Below are positions 23,076 through 34,263 of a stretch of 64,000 nt of DNA, piece by piece (positions within the stretch are counted from its first letter, which is position 1; the number at the start of each line of letters is the position of its first letter). This DNA comes from Artocarpus heterophyllus (lineage: Eukaryota; Streptophyta; Magnoliopsida; Rosales; Moraceae). The stretch covers positions 22,289,276-22,353,275 of the forward strand of contig CM046351.1 in assembly GCA_025403435.1 (NCBI GenBank), read 5' to 3'. The position numbers were made by a program, and so were the translations under genes. The notes under the pieces are model-generated. The model did not search any database. It saw only the letters and a program-made list of their open reading frames with translations, and was not told where the DNA came from.

Positions 23076-23993
23076 GAATCTTTACATATATGCCACAAAA
23101 AAAAAAAGTTGGATTAATTTATGCCACTAAAAAACTAATTATAAAAATATCATGTCATATTATGTAATTATTTTTTTAGTACTAAATATACCCTCAACAT
23201 ACAAAATAATTAAATAAAAATAATAAAAAAATAATCAAATGAAAAAAAATAGAAAAAAATAAGAAAATAAGGTTTGAATCTCTGGTAGCTACTTCGCTAA
23301 CCTCCGGCGGACCTCTATCATCGTGGGAGATGCCTGATTTGCCTCGGGAGAAGAACAGAGATGATTTGGCTATCACATGGCTCCTAAAGTCGTCGTGATT
23401 GTGGTGTGGCTCCAGCTGGTTGGCGCTCGACACGTGGCTATTGAAGGGGACTCTTGAAGTCGCGGCAGGTAGTTCCTACTAGTTGGTGCTCATCATGCGT
23501 TCTCCACTTTGTGGTAGCGACGAGGAAGATTTCCAATTGCGTGGAGACGAATCTCCTTTTTGCGCCTTTCTATGGTGGTGAAAAACACAGCCCGACAACG
23601 TTTGGCCTTGACGAATAAAGGTAGAGGCGGATTTGTTTTCGTCATCACGACTAAAGGAGAGAGAAAGAGATAAAAAAAAGGGGATCATGAGTGGTTGTTC
23701 GCGGTCAGAGTCAAACACAACCCGACAATGTTTGGCTACGACGAATAGAGGTAAAGGCAATGTTGCTTTTCGTCTTCGGAGTGAACGGCTAAAGGGAGAA
23801 AAGGAAATTAGGGGCGGTTGGAAAAGAGAGAAGGGAAAAGTTAGGGAGGGTGGAAAAAAAAACCCCCTAATGAAGATGGGATGATTAGACTTTTTGTTTG
23901 ATTTTTACTTTGCCACATGGCATAAAATTAAATAGTTCTATGATGAGTGTCATAAATCAATCCACACGCCTTTTTATGGCATGGAGCATAAAT
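23076..23993. mobile_element. Mutator-like (Pack-MULE-like) TIR element
   Basis: The left end contains ATGCCACAAAAAAAAAAAG and GGATTAATTTATGCCAC. The reverse complement of the right end contains ATGCCATAAAAAGGCG and GGATTGATTTATGACAC, so the inverted repeats are about 45 bp and diverged. The flanks share AGCT.ATGAATTATG (23061-23075 and 23994-24008), compatible with a 9-bp target duplication plus chance identity. The interior is much richer in GC than the surroundings and has a 130-bp imperfect tandem duplication (23583-23840, unit start AAACACA.CCCGACAA). A GC-rich interior recalls gene-fragment-carrying MULEs, but no donor gene was recognised. Confidence 0.45.
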
Positions 23994-24009
23994 AGCTCAT
24001 GAATTATGA

Positions 24010-25096
24010 GGCGGTGTTGGTCGAGACCCGTACCATACACTGGCCAATGCAAACTGTAAATTCCTGGAAGTGTTGTAAAAAAGTCGAGCAGAAAAAAAAA
24101 GCAAGAGACAAAGTTTTCGAGAGGAAAGAGAAAGTGCCACGGTCGGTAGGCTGGCGCGTCATCTGCCCGTTGGCCTCTGTTCCTTCTTCAATTGAGTGAT
24201 CGAAGAGCCATCTTCATGATGCAAAAGTCTGTGTAGTCGGGGGTGACGAGATCGGAGAAGGCCAGAGCGTGCGTGTGTCAAGTTCTGGTGTCTTCCCGCT
24301 AATTGGCGTTTGGCACCGAGGAAGAAGAAGTCGTCTACGGTGGCCATGGGGTGCACGGTGCTTTACCGAACCTGGGCTGGGTTCGAGAGGTGCGGTTGGA
24401 GTCTTGGTGGCTGGGCTCAAGAGTGGCCATGGCAGGCTTTGCTGCCACCTATATGGCACTAGCATTGAGGGGCCTTGAAGGGTTCGTGTCACTGTTGTTG
24501 GTTGAGATGTGGTGGCTCAAAGCTAGCCGTGGGTACGACAGTGGAGAAACTATGTATTGCCTCCATCAGACAGAGGATCAAAGAAGGCGTATTTGGTGTT
24601 GAGGTGGCTGATTGTGCTGGATTTTAGAACTAGAGATTACTATGGAGACCACTTTGTTTGTTCAATAAAAGCAATGTTTTCTCCTGGTTGTTTGTATTTT
24701 CTGTGTTTTGGTTTGTATTTGTGTGTAACAATAGATATGGTTTGTATTTCCTATCCGCTGAGTAGTAGTGTTGTGTGAAGTGTTGGACGGCTAGATTTGA
24801 ATCTATATCGGGTTGTATGAGCCTTAACTATGGCAGATGTGACTTCAATTGATTGGTTTTGTCCATCGACAGTAGTGGCTTTTTGTAACGAGTCAGTGAT
24901 GAGCTCCAATTTTGACATTGAGCAGGTTTTTACTCTTTAGGTCTCGACGTCATCTTCTACCCCTATGCTTCATTCGATATTTACGGGTTAATTCAGTCAG
25001 TATTTGAGATCATTGATGCCTATAATGGGTGGTTTATGTAACTTTCTTTTACTATTTTCATTTTGAGTTGAATGAAGTTACATTATCAAAAAAAAA
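24010..25096 (+). mobile_element. Possible non-LTR/retrocopy insert ending in poly(A)
   Basis: A GC-richer stretch without a recognisable protein ends in GAAGTTACATTATC followed by 15 A (25082-25096), the layout of a LINE 3' end or a processed copy. AAATTCCTG occurs near 24058 and just after the A run (25104-25112) and could be part of a target duplication, but the match is short. The reading frames at 24269-24602 show no family motif. This is an unproven call. Confidence 0.3.
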
Positions 25097-25450
25097 AAAA
25101 AATCACAAATTCCTGCTCCCCTCCCTGAAAATGACTCTCACTCCCCTCCTTCTCTGGCTAATCTGCCCTGTGTCGCCCTTGTCCACTGTCTTTTTGACAA
25201 CCATCAGCCGTCGGTCACCATTGGCCTTTGCTGCTTCATTATGTGTTGAGCGGAGTTGGTTTTAATGGCACCAAAACTCTCAGTGCTCTTCCCCAAGGCA
25301 AATCCCCTTCTTCTTCGTCGACTCCGAATACAAGTACAATGGTCACAAGCAATCTCTCTCACACATGTTTTTGTTCATTATTGTTTTTAGTTATTGGATC
25401 TAGTGTTTTGAGCTTGTTTTAATTAATTTCTTGTTTTGAATTTTTTCACG

Positions 25451-26158
25451 TAGGGATGGCAATTCAGGTTTATGGGTCGGGTTTGGGTCGGGTTGAGCCC
25501 TTATATAAACAGCCAACATGCCAACCCGAACCTGACCCGTGACCTGACAGGTCAAAAAAAGCCCAACCTAGACACGACCTGACGTGTAGACGGGTTGACC
25601 CGACCCGACCCGACCCGACCCGTGCAACCTGCCAATATGCTACCTTGTGCATGTTCGTATTAACACGACACACTGACCCGCTAAACCCGATAGACCTACA
25701 ACACGATAGACCTAACAATAAGCCTACAAAATAAACAATAACCCAACAAAACAAAACCATCAAAAAAGTTAACAAAACTTTGTATAAGTTTAACAAAAAC
25801 AAATATGCTAGAAATTAGAATCATGTCAAGTTGGATATACAATAAATGTTAGATTAATTTGACACATTAAAATTAATTTCAGGTTATATGAGTTACATTA
25901 AGGTCACACGAGTTCAATTTGGGTTACACGAGTTGATTAACAATTTTCAGGTCAATCTGTTTTCGACACATTTTTTACGGGTTATTTCGGGTTGATTTCG
26001 TGTTGATTCGAGTTGACCCGAACCTAACCCGTTTTTTGTGCGGGTCAGACGGGTTCGACCCGATTCCAACCGGAGGCCTATTTTCCTAACCCTAACCCGT
26101 ATTTTTCATGTCGGGTTCGTGTCGTGTCATCGTATCGTGACCTAAATTATCGGCCTTA
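25451..26158. mobile_element. Non-autonomous hAT element, 708 bp
   Basis: The left end is TAGGGATGGCAATTCAGGT. The right end is CCTAAATTATCGGCCTTA, whose reverse complement TAAGGCCGATAATTTAGG matches the left in most positions. TTTTCACG flanks the unit exactly (25443-25450 and 26159-26166). The subterminal DNA is packed with GGGTCGGGTT-type and GACCCGACCC-type repeats (25468-25640, 25970-26140), typical of plant hAT relatives whose ends carry many transposase-binding motifs. No coding sequence. It is nested inside the larger hAT-like element. Confidence 0.85.
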
Positions 26159-26546
26159 TTTTCACGTATAGTTTCGTGAGTTTTGAGCGAGATTTTTTTT
26201 TCATTTTTCGAATACGATCAGTGAATTTTTTTTTTTTTTCCAAAAACTGCGTCTAATCTCCCTTTAATAGATTACAATGAATTTTTCTCTTTTCTTCTCT
26301 TTTTTTTTTTTTTTTTATTAATCTTTCAATTTAGAAAGATAATGTAAAAAACATATAATAAATGTGCAGTCAAATGTCTTTCAGTTCCGGTTTCTTGAAA
26401 AAAAAAAAAATCACGGGTTACAGGGCAACGCAGGTACCCAATGACCACCTCCCTTGTTGGGTGGCTCCAAATGTGGGTGGGCACGGGTTGTCTGAAAATC
26501 TGCCCACCCTGCCCAAATCGGACCCATTGACATTTGTATTTATGTC

Positions 26547-27068
26547 GTTAATAAGCTTTGAATTTAGATGTTAATTCTAATATAAAAAAACAAATATTGT
26601 TATTAATAAAGGACAATTTGATACAAATTTATAAGTTGAAAGGCATAACATACCGAAATCAAAAGTTCAAGGAATAGTGGTGTAAATTTCTAGCTTAAAC
26701 TAACGTTGTTGGTTCAAAGAGACATCGTCGTCGTTTGACCAACGAGTCTGTTAAGCCTCTCGTCCTTTGTTGTTTTAGAGACTACAGGTTGTTTGTACGG
26801 AACATGAATGGATTTTTTTTATTTTAATGGATGAATGTTTCAACTTTATGGTTTGAAGCTTCGTCGCCTGGTTCTTGTTGCAATCTCTTCTGTTTGTTGG
26901 TTTTGAACCTTTTGGTTATGGCAGTGGTTTTTAGCTTTGATTTAAGATTCCTATGAGATTTATTCACAAGCCCTGGTCGGAAGCTAAAGTTTTGCCATTT
27001 CGGTTCCCAAGTCAAACTTACCATTTTCTGTTTGGTACACAGGAAAATTGGTATCTTTTCTCAGAAGA
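26547..27068 (+). promoter_or_regulatory. Upstream region of the PPR gene
   Basis: AT-rich DNA lies between the hAT element and the PPR start codon. The likely 5' UTR begins around 26760. The frame of the PPR protein is open upstream only to a TTG at 27048, with no earlier ATG, supporting the start at 27069. No clear TATA box was assigned. Confidence 0.3.
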
Positions 27069-29609
27069 ATGGCAATGCTCAGACCACATAGTGGGGTCCA
27101 CCACGATCTTCCAATACCATCGGTGAGGATACGCCATAACCTCAGACATGCTTCTTTTGGTTCACTCAAACCCTGGCTTGTATCTTACCATTCCAAGTTT
27201 GGAAAATTTCTTTCTAAATTTAGACTCCAGACAAAAATGGCATCTCCGATTTCAATCTTAGTAACTTCGGTATTACCCTCTAATCAATCCCAAATCGATT
27301 TTTCAATGTCTGGTGAGATAATTAGGGCTTGTGTTGACAATGGATTTCCTGAAGATGCACTAAAGGTGTTTGTTAAAATGCTTGAGTGTAGTGTTCCACT
27401 TGAGGAATTTCGGTTTTTCCCCGTGTTGATCAAGGCTTTTGGAGAGGTTTCTGACGTAGAAAAAGTTAGAGAAATTCAAGTGCATTTGATGAAATTAGGA
27501 GTTTTGGACGACATTTACGTTGCGAATTCGCTTTTAGGTGTGTATTGGAAGTGCGGAGAGGTTAGGGATGCTGTTCAATTGTTTTGGAACATGCCCAAAA
27601 AGGATTCGGTTTTGTGGAATACGATGATATCTGGGTTTTGTCGTTCGGGAGATTTTGTGGGCTCTTTGAGAATGTTTAGTCAGATGATTAGAGAACATGG
27701 AGTGCTTCCCAGTAGGGTGGCTTGCCTTTCAGCTCTCTCATCTTGCTCGGCACTTGAATCTTTACTTTGTGGGAAAGAGATTCATGCTTTTGTTTTGAAG
27801 AGTGGATTGCACATGGGTGATGATTGCTTAATCAGTGCATTGGCGGACATTTACATGAAATGTGGGGATGTAAAGAATGCCAGGTACATATTTGACGGCG
27901 TTTTTGATAAGGAGGATATCAGAGAAAACGTTGTGGTGTGGAATGTCATGATTATGGGCTATGTCTCCAATGGGTATTTGTCACAGGCATTGGAGTTGTT
28001 CTTAGAGATGTTGGCAAGTGGCATATTGCCAGATTCTTCTACTATGGTTGCTGTTTTAGTTTTATGCTCGGGGTTGCTGGATTTAACAGTAGGAAAGCAA
28101 ATCCACGGATTGGCTATTTGCCTTGGATTGGAGAAAGATGTAAGAGTTGAAACAGCACTTACAGACATGTATTTCAAATGTGGAGATACAAAAGCTGGGT
28201 TAGAGATCTTCAAAATCTCCGAGAATCGTAATACTGTCATGTGGGGTGCTGCGATATCAAATTGTACCCAAAGTGGTCTTCCCACTGAAGCATTAGACTT
28301 GTTTCACACCTACAAAATGGAAGATGGATTTGCTGATTCTGTCATAATTTTGGCCGCTTTGCGAGCATGTTCATCCTTGACTTTAAAATCCAAAGGCTTG
28401 GAAATTCACGGGCTAGTAGTAAAATCAGGGTTTGACTCAGATGTTTTCATTGGCGGTGCCTTAGTTGATATGTATGCTAAATGTAGAGATATTGAGTCTG
28501 CTGAAAAGATCTTCTACATGCTACCTGACAGAGACTTGGTCTCATGGAATGCTTTGATATCTGGGTATGTTCAAATCGGATGTCCAGATGAAGCTTTAAA
28601 AGCATTTCACGAGATGCAATTTGAACGAATCTCACCAAATACTGTAACAAGTGCATGTGTTCTTTCGGTTTGTGCTCATTTGTCGGCCCTTACCTGGTGC
28701 AAGGAGGTTCATGGCTATTTATTATGGCAGGGGTTTGGCTCCAATGTTCTAATCAGCAATTCTCTTATGGCCACATATGCAAAATGTGGGGATGTAAATA
28801 GTTCGTGGACTATATTTCAAAAAATGCCTGAAAAGAATCAAGTATCATGGAATTCGGTTTTCTTTGGATTAGGCATGCATGGCCATGCAGATGAAGTTTT
28901 TGCCTTATTTGAAGAAATGGAAAAATCAGGGATGAAAGCTGACCATGCAACTTTTACAGCTCTTCTCTGTGCTTGCAGCCATGCCGGGAGAGTTGAAGAG
29001 GGATTTAAATACTTCAGAAGTATGGTGGAATATTACAAACTCGAACCTCAACTCGAACAGTACACTTGTATGGTTGATCTTTTAGGGCGAGCAGGTCACC
29101 TAAAGCAGGCATATGATGTGATTCTGGCCATGCCTTGTGTTCCCGATGATAGAATATGGGGATCATTGCTTGCAGCATGCAAAAGTCATGGGGATAAAAG
29201 ATTGGCTGAAGTTGTTACCGATCAAATCTTGGAACTTGATCCAACAAACATTGGCTACAGAATCCTGCTCTCAAACCTTTATGAAGATTATGGAAAATGG
29301 GATGAAGTTACTAGAGTTAGGATGGAAATCAAAGATATGTGGCTCAGGATGAGCCCTGGATGCAGTTGGATTGAAGTTGATAACACTATTCATACGTTTT
29401 CTGCAGGTGATCAGTCCCATCATCAATCAGCGGATGTATATGATGCTCTTGAAGGTTTGACAATACAGATTAGAAAGGCGGGATATGTTCCCCAGTCCCC
29501 CTTAGTAACTGTTGGACCCAATGAGATTATCAATGAAAATCTTGCATCAATTCTAGGTACAACTAGAGACAAGGACCTAACTACTTCAATGGAAATAATG
29601 ACCGAATGA
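27069..29609 (+). CDS. PLS-class pentatricopeptide repeat protein, E-type
   Basis: A single exon encodes 846 residues. PPR proteins bind organellar RNA one base per repeat and direct editing, splicing or stability. The N-terminus (MAMLRPHSGVHHD...) is basic and lacks acidic residues until about position 90, as in a mitochondrial or plastid targeting sequence. Repeats of the P, L and S types fill roughly residues 75-690, with typical signatures such as DIYVANSLLGVYWKCGEVRD, NTMISGFCRSGDF, GALVDMYAKCRDIESAEKIF and TALLCACSHAGRVEEG. The E/E+ tail follows (YRILLSNLYEDYGKWDEV, SPGCSWIEV, HTFSAGDQSHHQS, YDALEGLTIQIRKAGYVP). There is no DYW cytidine-deaminase domain, so if it is an editing factor it would need a DYW partner. 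The gene is intact. The specific orthologue is not recognised. Confidence 0.93.
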   Translation: MAMLRPHSGVHHDLPIPSVRIRHNLRHASFGSLKPWLVSYHSKFGKFLSKFRLQTKMASPISILVTSVLPSNQSQIDFSMSGEIIRACVDNGFPEDALKVFVKMLECSVPLEEFRFFPVLIKAFGEVSDVEKVREIQVHLMKLGVLDDIYVANSLLGVYWKCGEVRDAVQLFWNMPKKDSVLWNTMISGFCRSGDFVGSLRMFSQMIREHGVLPSRVACLSALSSCSALESLLCGKEIHAFVLKSGLHMGDDCLISALADIYMKCGDVKNARYIFDGVFDKEDIRENVVVWNVMIMGYVSNGYLSQALELFLEMLASGILPDSSTMVAVLVLCSGLLDLTVGKQIHGLAICLGLEKDVRVETALTDMYFKCGDTKAGLEIFKISENRNTVMWGAAISNCTQSGLPTEALDLFHTYKMEDGFADSVIILAALRACSSLTLKSKGLEIHGLVVKSGFDSDVFIGGALVDMYAKCRDIESAEKIFYMLPDRDLVSWNALISGYVQIGCPDEALKAFHEMQFERISPNTVTSACVLSVCAHLSALTWCKEVHGYLLWQGFGSNVLISNSLMATYAKCGDVNSSWTIFQKMPEKNQVSWNSVFFGLGMHGHADEVFALFEEMEKSGMKADHATFTALLCACSHAGRVEEGFKYFRSMVEYYKLEPQLEQYTCMVDLLGRAGHLKQAYDVILAMPCVPDDRIWGSLLAACKSHGDKRLAEVVTDQILELDPTNIGYRILLSNLYEDYGKWDEVTRVRMEIKDMWLRMSPGCSWIEVDNTIHTFSAGDQSHHQSADVYDALEGLTIQIRKAGYVPQSPLVTVGPNEIINENLASILGTTRDKDLTTSMEIMTE

Positions 29610-31190
29610 TAAGCCAACTCTCAAGTTCACAATGACGCTCGCTGTCCATGCCAGCAGAAAGCTTATTCATGAGACCCTTGTTGTTCTCATGTTCAAGTTT
29701 ATAAGTTTCCGGACATGGCTTTGACACCTCTTAGTGATCTTTAACGTTTTCATCGCCAAGTCATGAGGTCTTTGTGGAACTTTTTTAACCTTGAATCTCT
29801 GTTTGTTTTCTGGCTTACAAAAAGATTACGTTGCAGTATCATGGTCCTCCAAGCAAAGCAGGAAGAGTTGGATGTGAAATCTACATTATGAACTGCTCTG
29901 TACGACCAGAAGATTTGAGGTTCATAGCAATTCACAACACATTTTCTCATATTGATTGTAACATATAGAGACCCTTTTCCTAGTATTGGATGATTATGAG
30001 ACTAATGCTTCGGCAGTCCTTGGAAGACTGGTTAATCTTGCAAAAGGCTGGCATCACAAGCTACACGGCCCGGCTTGGCAGGTTACTAGATTTGAAGATT
30101 GAAAATGAACCGAAGCGGGTACTTTGGTGCAGCTCGGTGAGAGAGTTGTGCACAGAACCTCTTGAAGGCTTTGGCTAAAGTAATTCAATTCAACTGTTGA
30201 TATGGCAAGTTCAGATAGCAAGATTGGTTTATTAAATATTTGGTGTACAATTAATTAGCCATTTGGTTTGTTTAGTGTAATTGCTGAGCTGCCAATTAGT
30301 TTTGAGCTTTTATCTTTTGTAATATAACCTTTGTTATAGTCCTATTTGAATAGGGTCCATTCCTGTATAGTTGTATTGTATTGGGAGCATCATTCTTTTG
30401 AGAGAATCTAGGGGGGAAGAAAGTGTAAACGAATTTCTTGCTTTAAAAAAAAAAAAAAGATAACTTGGTGAGATGTGAGCTTTGCTCTTCTTTATTCTTT
30501 TCATTATTTATTCTTTTTGTTTTTTGTTTTTTGTTTTTTCCTTTAAATCAAAGCAAAGGGATACTAAAATCATGTCATAACTCATAAGGAGGTAAAGAAC
30601 ATATTCAACTTGAAATTTTATGATGCTTTTCTCGGTGTTTGGTACATTAGTTCAAAGCAATAATAATGTAAAGCTTTCACATAGTACAATAAAGCAATAG
30701 ACAGCAAGTATAAAGCGTTAACATGTTACAGCATTTGAATTAATTTTTTCAGTTCAAACAATTTGTCAAACATCCTATAAAACACATGGGAAAAGCTAAA
30801 AACTCTTCACTTTTATTTATTTTATTTTATTTTTTATTTTTGGCTCTGAAGCTAAAACTTACTTTAGATTGATTCAAGGACTTTCATACCAAATTAGGCC
30901 AAAAAATTGATATATTGCAGACATGAGGGGCGAAAAAGCACAAAAGAAGTGCTTTATGTTGCAATAAAATTGTACCAGAACTGCTACACTGTTGATTGAA
31001 TCAGCCATTTACATTTGAACATAAATTATAATAAACCAAAATAAGTAGGAGAAAGCGAATTGTTAGGAATGCTTTTCCAAAGTCCATTAGATTATTACTG
31101 TATATTACATGTGAGATGATCATAGTACTTCAAACTGAAGCAAAGACAGCAATATATACACTTCTACAAGATGGAGAAAAAGATAGGCTA
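29610..31190. other. PPR 3' region and intergenic spacer with one MITE
   Basis: Bases 29610 to about 30450 look like transcribed 3' sequence ending near an A-rich run at 30446. At 30637-30778 there is a MITE-like unit with GGTGTTTGGTACATTAG and GTCAAACATCC ends and internal TGTAAAGCTTTCACATAG. No gene was seen from 30450 to 31190. Confidence 0.35.
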
Positions 31191-31419
31191 ATTACCAGGG
31201 ACGAATCTTCTTAACAACCACTTTCTTGAGAGTGGAATCAAAAGATGAAAAACATCCTGACTCTTCGCTCAACTTCCCAAAAATCACGGGCATCTAGTGA
31301 CAAATCATCTTCAACGCCTGGAATGGTACACCAATCACATTCTCAACCAGTACATGTTTGTATTTCCTTGTTAATGTTGAAACTGCAACTCCCATGTCGT
31401 CGTCGTCTGACAAAGTTTG

Positions 31420-34230
31420 TCACCGTGGTGGCCGCTCTAATGCAATCCAACCGAACTTATCTTTCTGAAAATCTGTCAATACCCGGGATGCTGCTTGGTT
31501 ATCGTCGCCGTTGAACAACTGAAGTGCAAGCTTATGAATAAATCTGCATATTTCAACACCAGCAACAAGTTTACCATCCAAAAGAAATGAAGGGCATGAC
31601 ATAAATTTATTGTTTTCCATTTTAGGCCAATCGAACTCTTTCGAGAAAAACAGTATATTTGATTTTCCAGTCAGGCTTAAAAGTTTCTCTTCTTATGCTT
31701 ACAACCCAAAGACATTACCAAAAAAAAAAAAAAAAGATTAAACAAATCTGTAGGTACGCAAATCTTCATTTGAAAGTAACTACGGATGGGACATACATTT
31801 TTCCACTGTGACCATCCACATCAATCTTGTAGCGTTTTTGAAGAGCCTCAATACCTGGTAACAACATAAAATATGAAGCACAAATAGATCCTGATTTATG
31901 ATAGTTAAACTTGTTTATCAAAACATTAGTAATCCACTCCGGAAATGGGGATTGCAGGCCAAAGGAGATTAAGAAAAAAAAATTTAAAATGATAACTGAT
32001 TCTCTCTCAACAGTTGAGGAAAGAGAGCAGAAGAAATTTATTTACTTGCAAACTCTACTCATCTGTGAAATTATTCAATCTAGGCCGTAAAGGTGACGAA
32101 GCAATGAAGCTGATCTTGCGGGTCTACCATGATGAATTTTTTAAAAAAGACATTAAAAGGGCACCTCAGGGTATACCTACTGACGGAATCTTTGTTAGCA
32201 TCTGTACAAGAATTGCAGTAACGTCAGCAAAATCATAGGATCTTTCTCCAATGTCATCACATATTGCAAGCTTTATTGCTGCAGACTGATCACTAATCCA
32301 CATGGGAATTATACCAGGAGAGTCGAGCAATTTAAGATCTTTCCCAAAATGAACCCACCTTCAATGCGAACCAGAAAGAGTTCAAGAAAAACAAAAAGTA
32401 AATAAATTAGATCAAGAGTTTCATCTTTGTTATGTTGCATATGTATGGGATCACATGAAACTTTTTGCTTTCTTTGCCTTGTCTTGGTTTGGTATGAGAA
32501 GTAGAAACCATCAGTAGTCATGAAGTTATCACAATATGAGAAGAATATATACACCTATTTCTCTACGCTTTGTTGTATTAGCCACAATTCTTGAAATCTC
32601 CAGATTAAACATCTTTAACAAATTTCAGTACTCTCTTAACCACGTTGACACTTAAGAATTTGAAATTTCCTCAGTTGCCTAGATTTTTCATGGAAGCACA
32701 AAAGTTACAAGTTTACAAGGTGATTTTCCATCAAAATTTAATTAACAAAAAGAGAAACACTTGCTTCAATTCTCTTGTAACCCCTGGTCTTGGAGCTGCT
32801 GGGCACATCCGTCGCTTCAACAAACGGTCGATCAAAGAGGATTTCCCGACATTTGGATACCCAACTATTCCAGCTCGAACCTGTTTGTACAAAAGTGATA
32901 TGTAAAAAGTAGTTAAACAGCTGAAAATGATAGCTCATAAACAGTTTTTTCAGTTTCTTATTCAAGAAACCAATAAAGAGAAGATCTAATACACAAAGTG
33001 AGAGAGAGAGAACAAAAGGCCATTGCTTTGCAAGAGAAGTAAAATAAATAAAATAGGATTGGCATACAATTACAATGAAACCTACCGGTCGAGGAAGCAG
33101 TCCGTTTGCCCTGCGTTTGACATTTTCACCTGCAGCCAAAGCCTTGGCTAACCGGCCTAGCTTCATCGTCCCCTGCACTTACCATGTGGTAGCAATTATA
33201 TTCTCCTAATATATTCATGATTATGGAAAAGCAATAAGGACTCTAATTCTATGTTCTAGTCTTCCTACCAAACAAAGGAAAAGTACCATTCCAAGTTGGC
33301 CATTTGAAAAGACAACTTTTGTGCCTTGCCTTGCAAACCAAGCTGCCCAAGCATTCCGGTCTGCCGTAGATATCATGTCTTCTCTATTCAACACCAAAAT
33401 TCTTTTCCTACTACCAACCCATGAAACCATCTCTTCATGAGAAACTATACAAAAAGTTAATCATCAAGAAAGTTCGGTACCATATCAAGTCCCAAGTGGT
33501 TGGCCTCAGCGTTCAACACTCTTAAGTAATGCTTTCCCACAAATTCAAGTTTGCACCCGACTAAAAGCAATTGTTCTTAGCATCACAAATACAAATTAAA
33601 TGACCCAAATATTCAATGGACTTATCTTCAACCAAACATCTTAGCACCAATTAACTTAGTAACTACTAAACCTGCATTAAGAAGCTCTAACCTGTGGATG
33701 ACTAGTTGACATGGGAATTCTCGCATCTCGCACCTCCATCACCACGTCCATCGACTTTAGCTGTTCTTTAAGCTCTTCTTCGGTTTTAGCAATATGGCCG
33801 GGATACCACTGCCAAATTTTCAGTATATATAATTCAAGCAAAATCATCAGTTCCCAGTTCTTAAAATTCACCCAGCTATTGCCTGAGGCTTTGTTGCTGG
33901 CACCATCTTTTTTTTTTTCCTTGGTAATGCTTTTTTTTGTACCAAATGTTGTAACAAATGAGCTATTAAATTTTAACATGTAAAATGCAACATGTTACAA
34001 CTATATCACTAATTGAAAAAAATGACAATTGATTTGCTATCTCATTTGGTACTAACATATTCGATAATCTTCTCAAGAAGTTGTTTGCAAGATCAAAAAA
34101 TTAAAAAAAAAAATGAAAGTGGCACAAAAGAGGCCTCCAAATGTTGAATTACATTAGTCTTGAGCAACATCTAAATTCATACCTGAACAGGCCACGGTGC
34201 CTTAGTCCAGTGATAAACATCCATATCATA
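31420..34230 (-). CDS. DAR-type circularly permuted GTPase, 5' end not found
   Basis: Minus-strand exons join in frame: 34183-34230 (5' limit uncertain), 33692-33808, 33287-33430, 33086-33172, 32765-32880, 32177-32358, 31797-31854 and 31420-31543 (stop 31420-31422), about 291 residues. The order of GTPase motifs is permuted as in the YlqF/RbgA family, with G4 NRED before G1 GYPNVGKSS, then PGVTRE and G3 [21 protein letters not shown] and EVRDARIP are hallmarks of the plant DAR (Asp-Ala-Arg) GTPases. RbgA relatives act in large ribosomal subunit maturation; the pattern is closest to the plastid form (DAR3-like). The intron after exon 32765-32880 seems to start with GC (GC-AG), because only this junction restores LKWV. 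Upstream, the frame [15 protein letters not shown] hits a stop at 34261-34263 and no targeting-peptide exon was found, so the gene may be 5'-truncated or have a distant first exon. Confidence 0.8.
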
Positions 34231-34263
34231 AAAAAAATGAACAGGCCACCAGGATATTTTTCA

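Larger units (their letters stand above)
22994..26538. mobile_element. hAT-like element, 3.5 kb, with nested insertions
   Basis: The ends are TAGGGATGTCAATGGG at 22994 and, on the right, CCCATTGACATTTGTA ending at 26538, an imperfect terminal inverted repeat. TTTATGTC is repeated exactly outside both ends (22986-22993 and 26539-26546); an 8-bp duplication is the hAT hallmark. No transposase is recognisable inside. The interior instead holds a Mutator-like unit (23076-23993), a poly(A)-ended stretch (to 25096) and a second hAT element (25451-26158), so the original shell was probably a short non-autonomous element later filled by others. Confidence 0.7.

Noticed and set aside
24214..24602. Overlapping frames on both strands as genes
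   Set aside because: A GC-richer region opens frames on both strands, and none shows a recognisable domain. Treated as part of the poly(A)-ended insert.
29990..30178. 62-codon frame after the PPR gene
   Set aside because: It lies in probable 3' UTR, shows no domain and has no upstream promoter-like sequence.
32738..33178. 146-codon minus-strand frame as one protein
   Set aside because: It reads through an intron and out of frame; the correct GTPase exons are 33086-33172 and 32765-32880.
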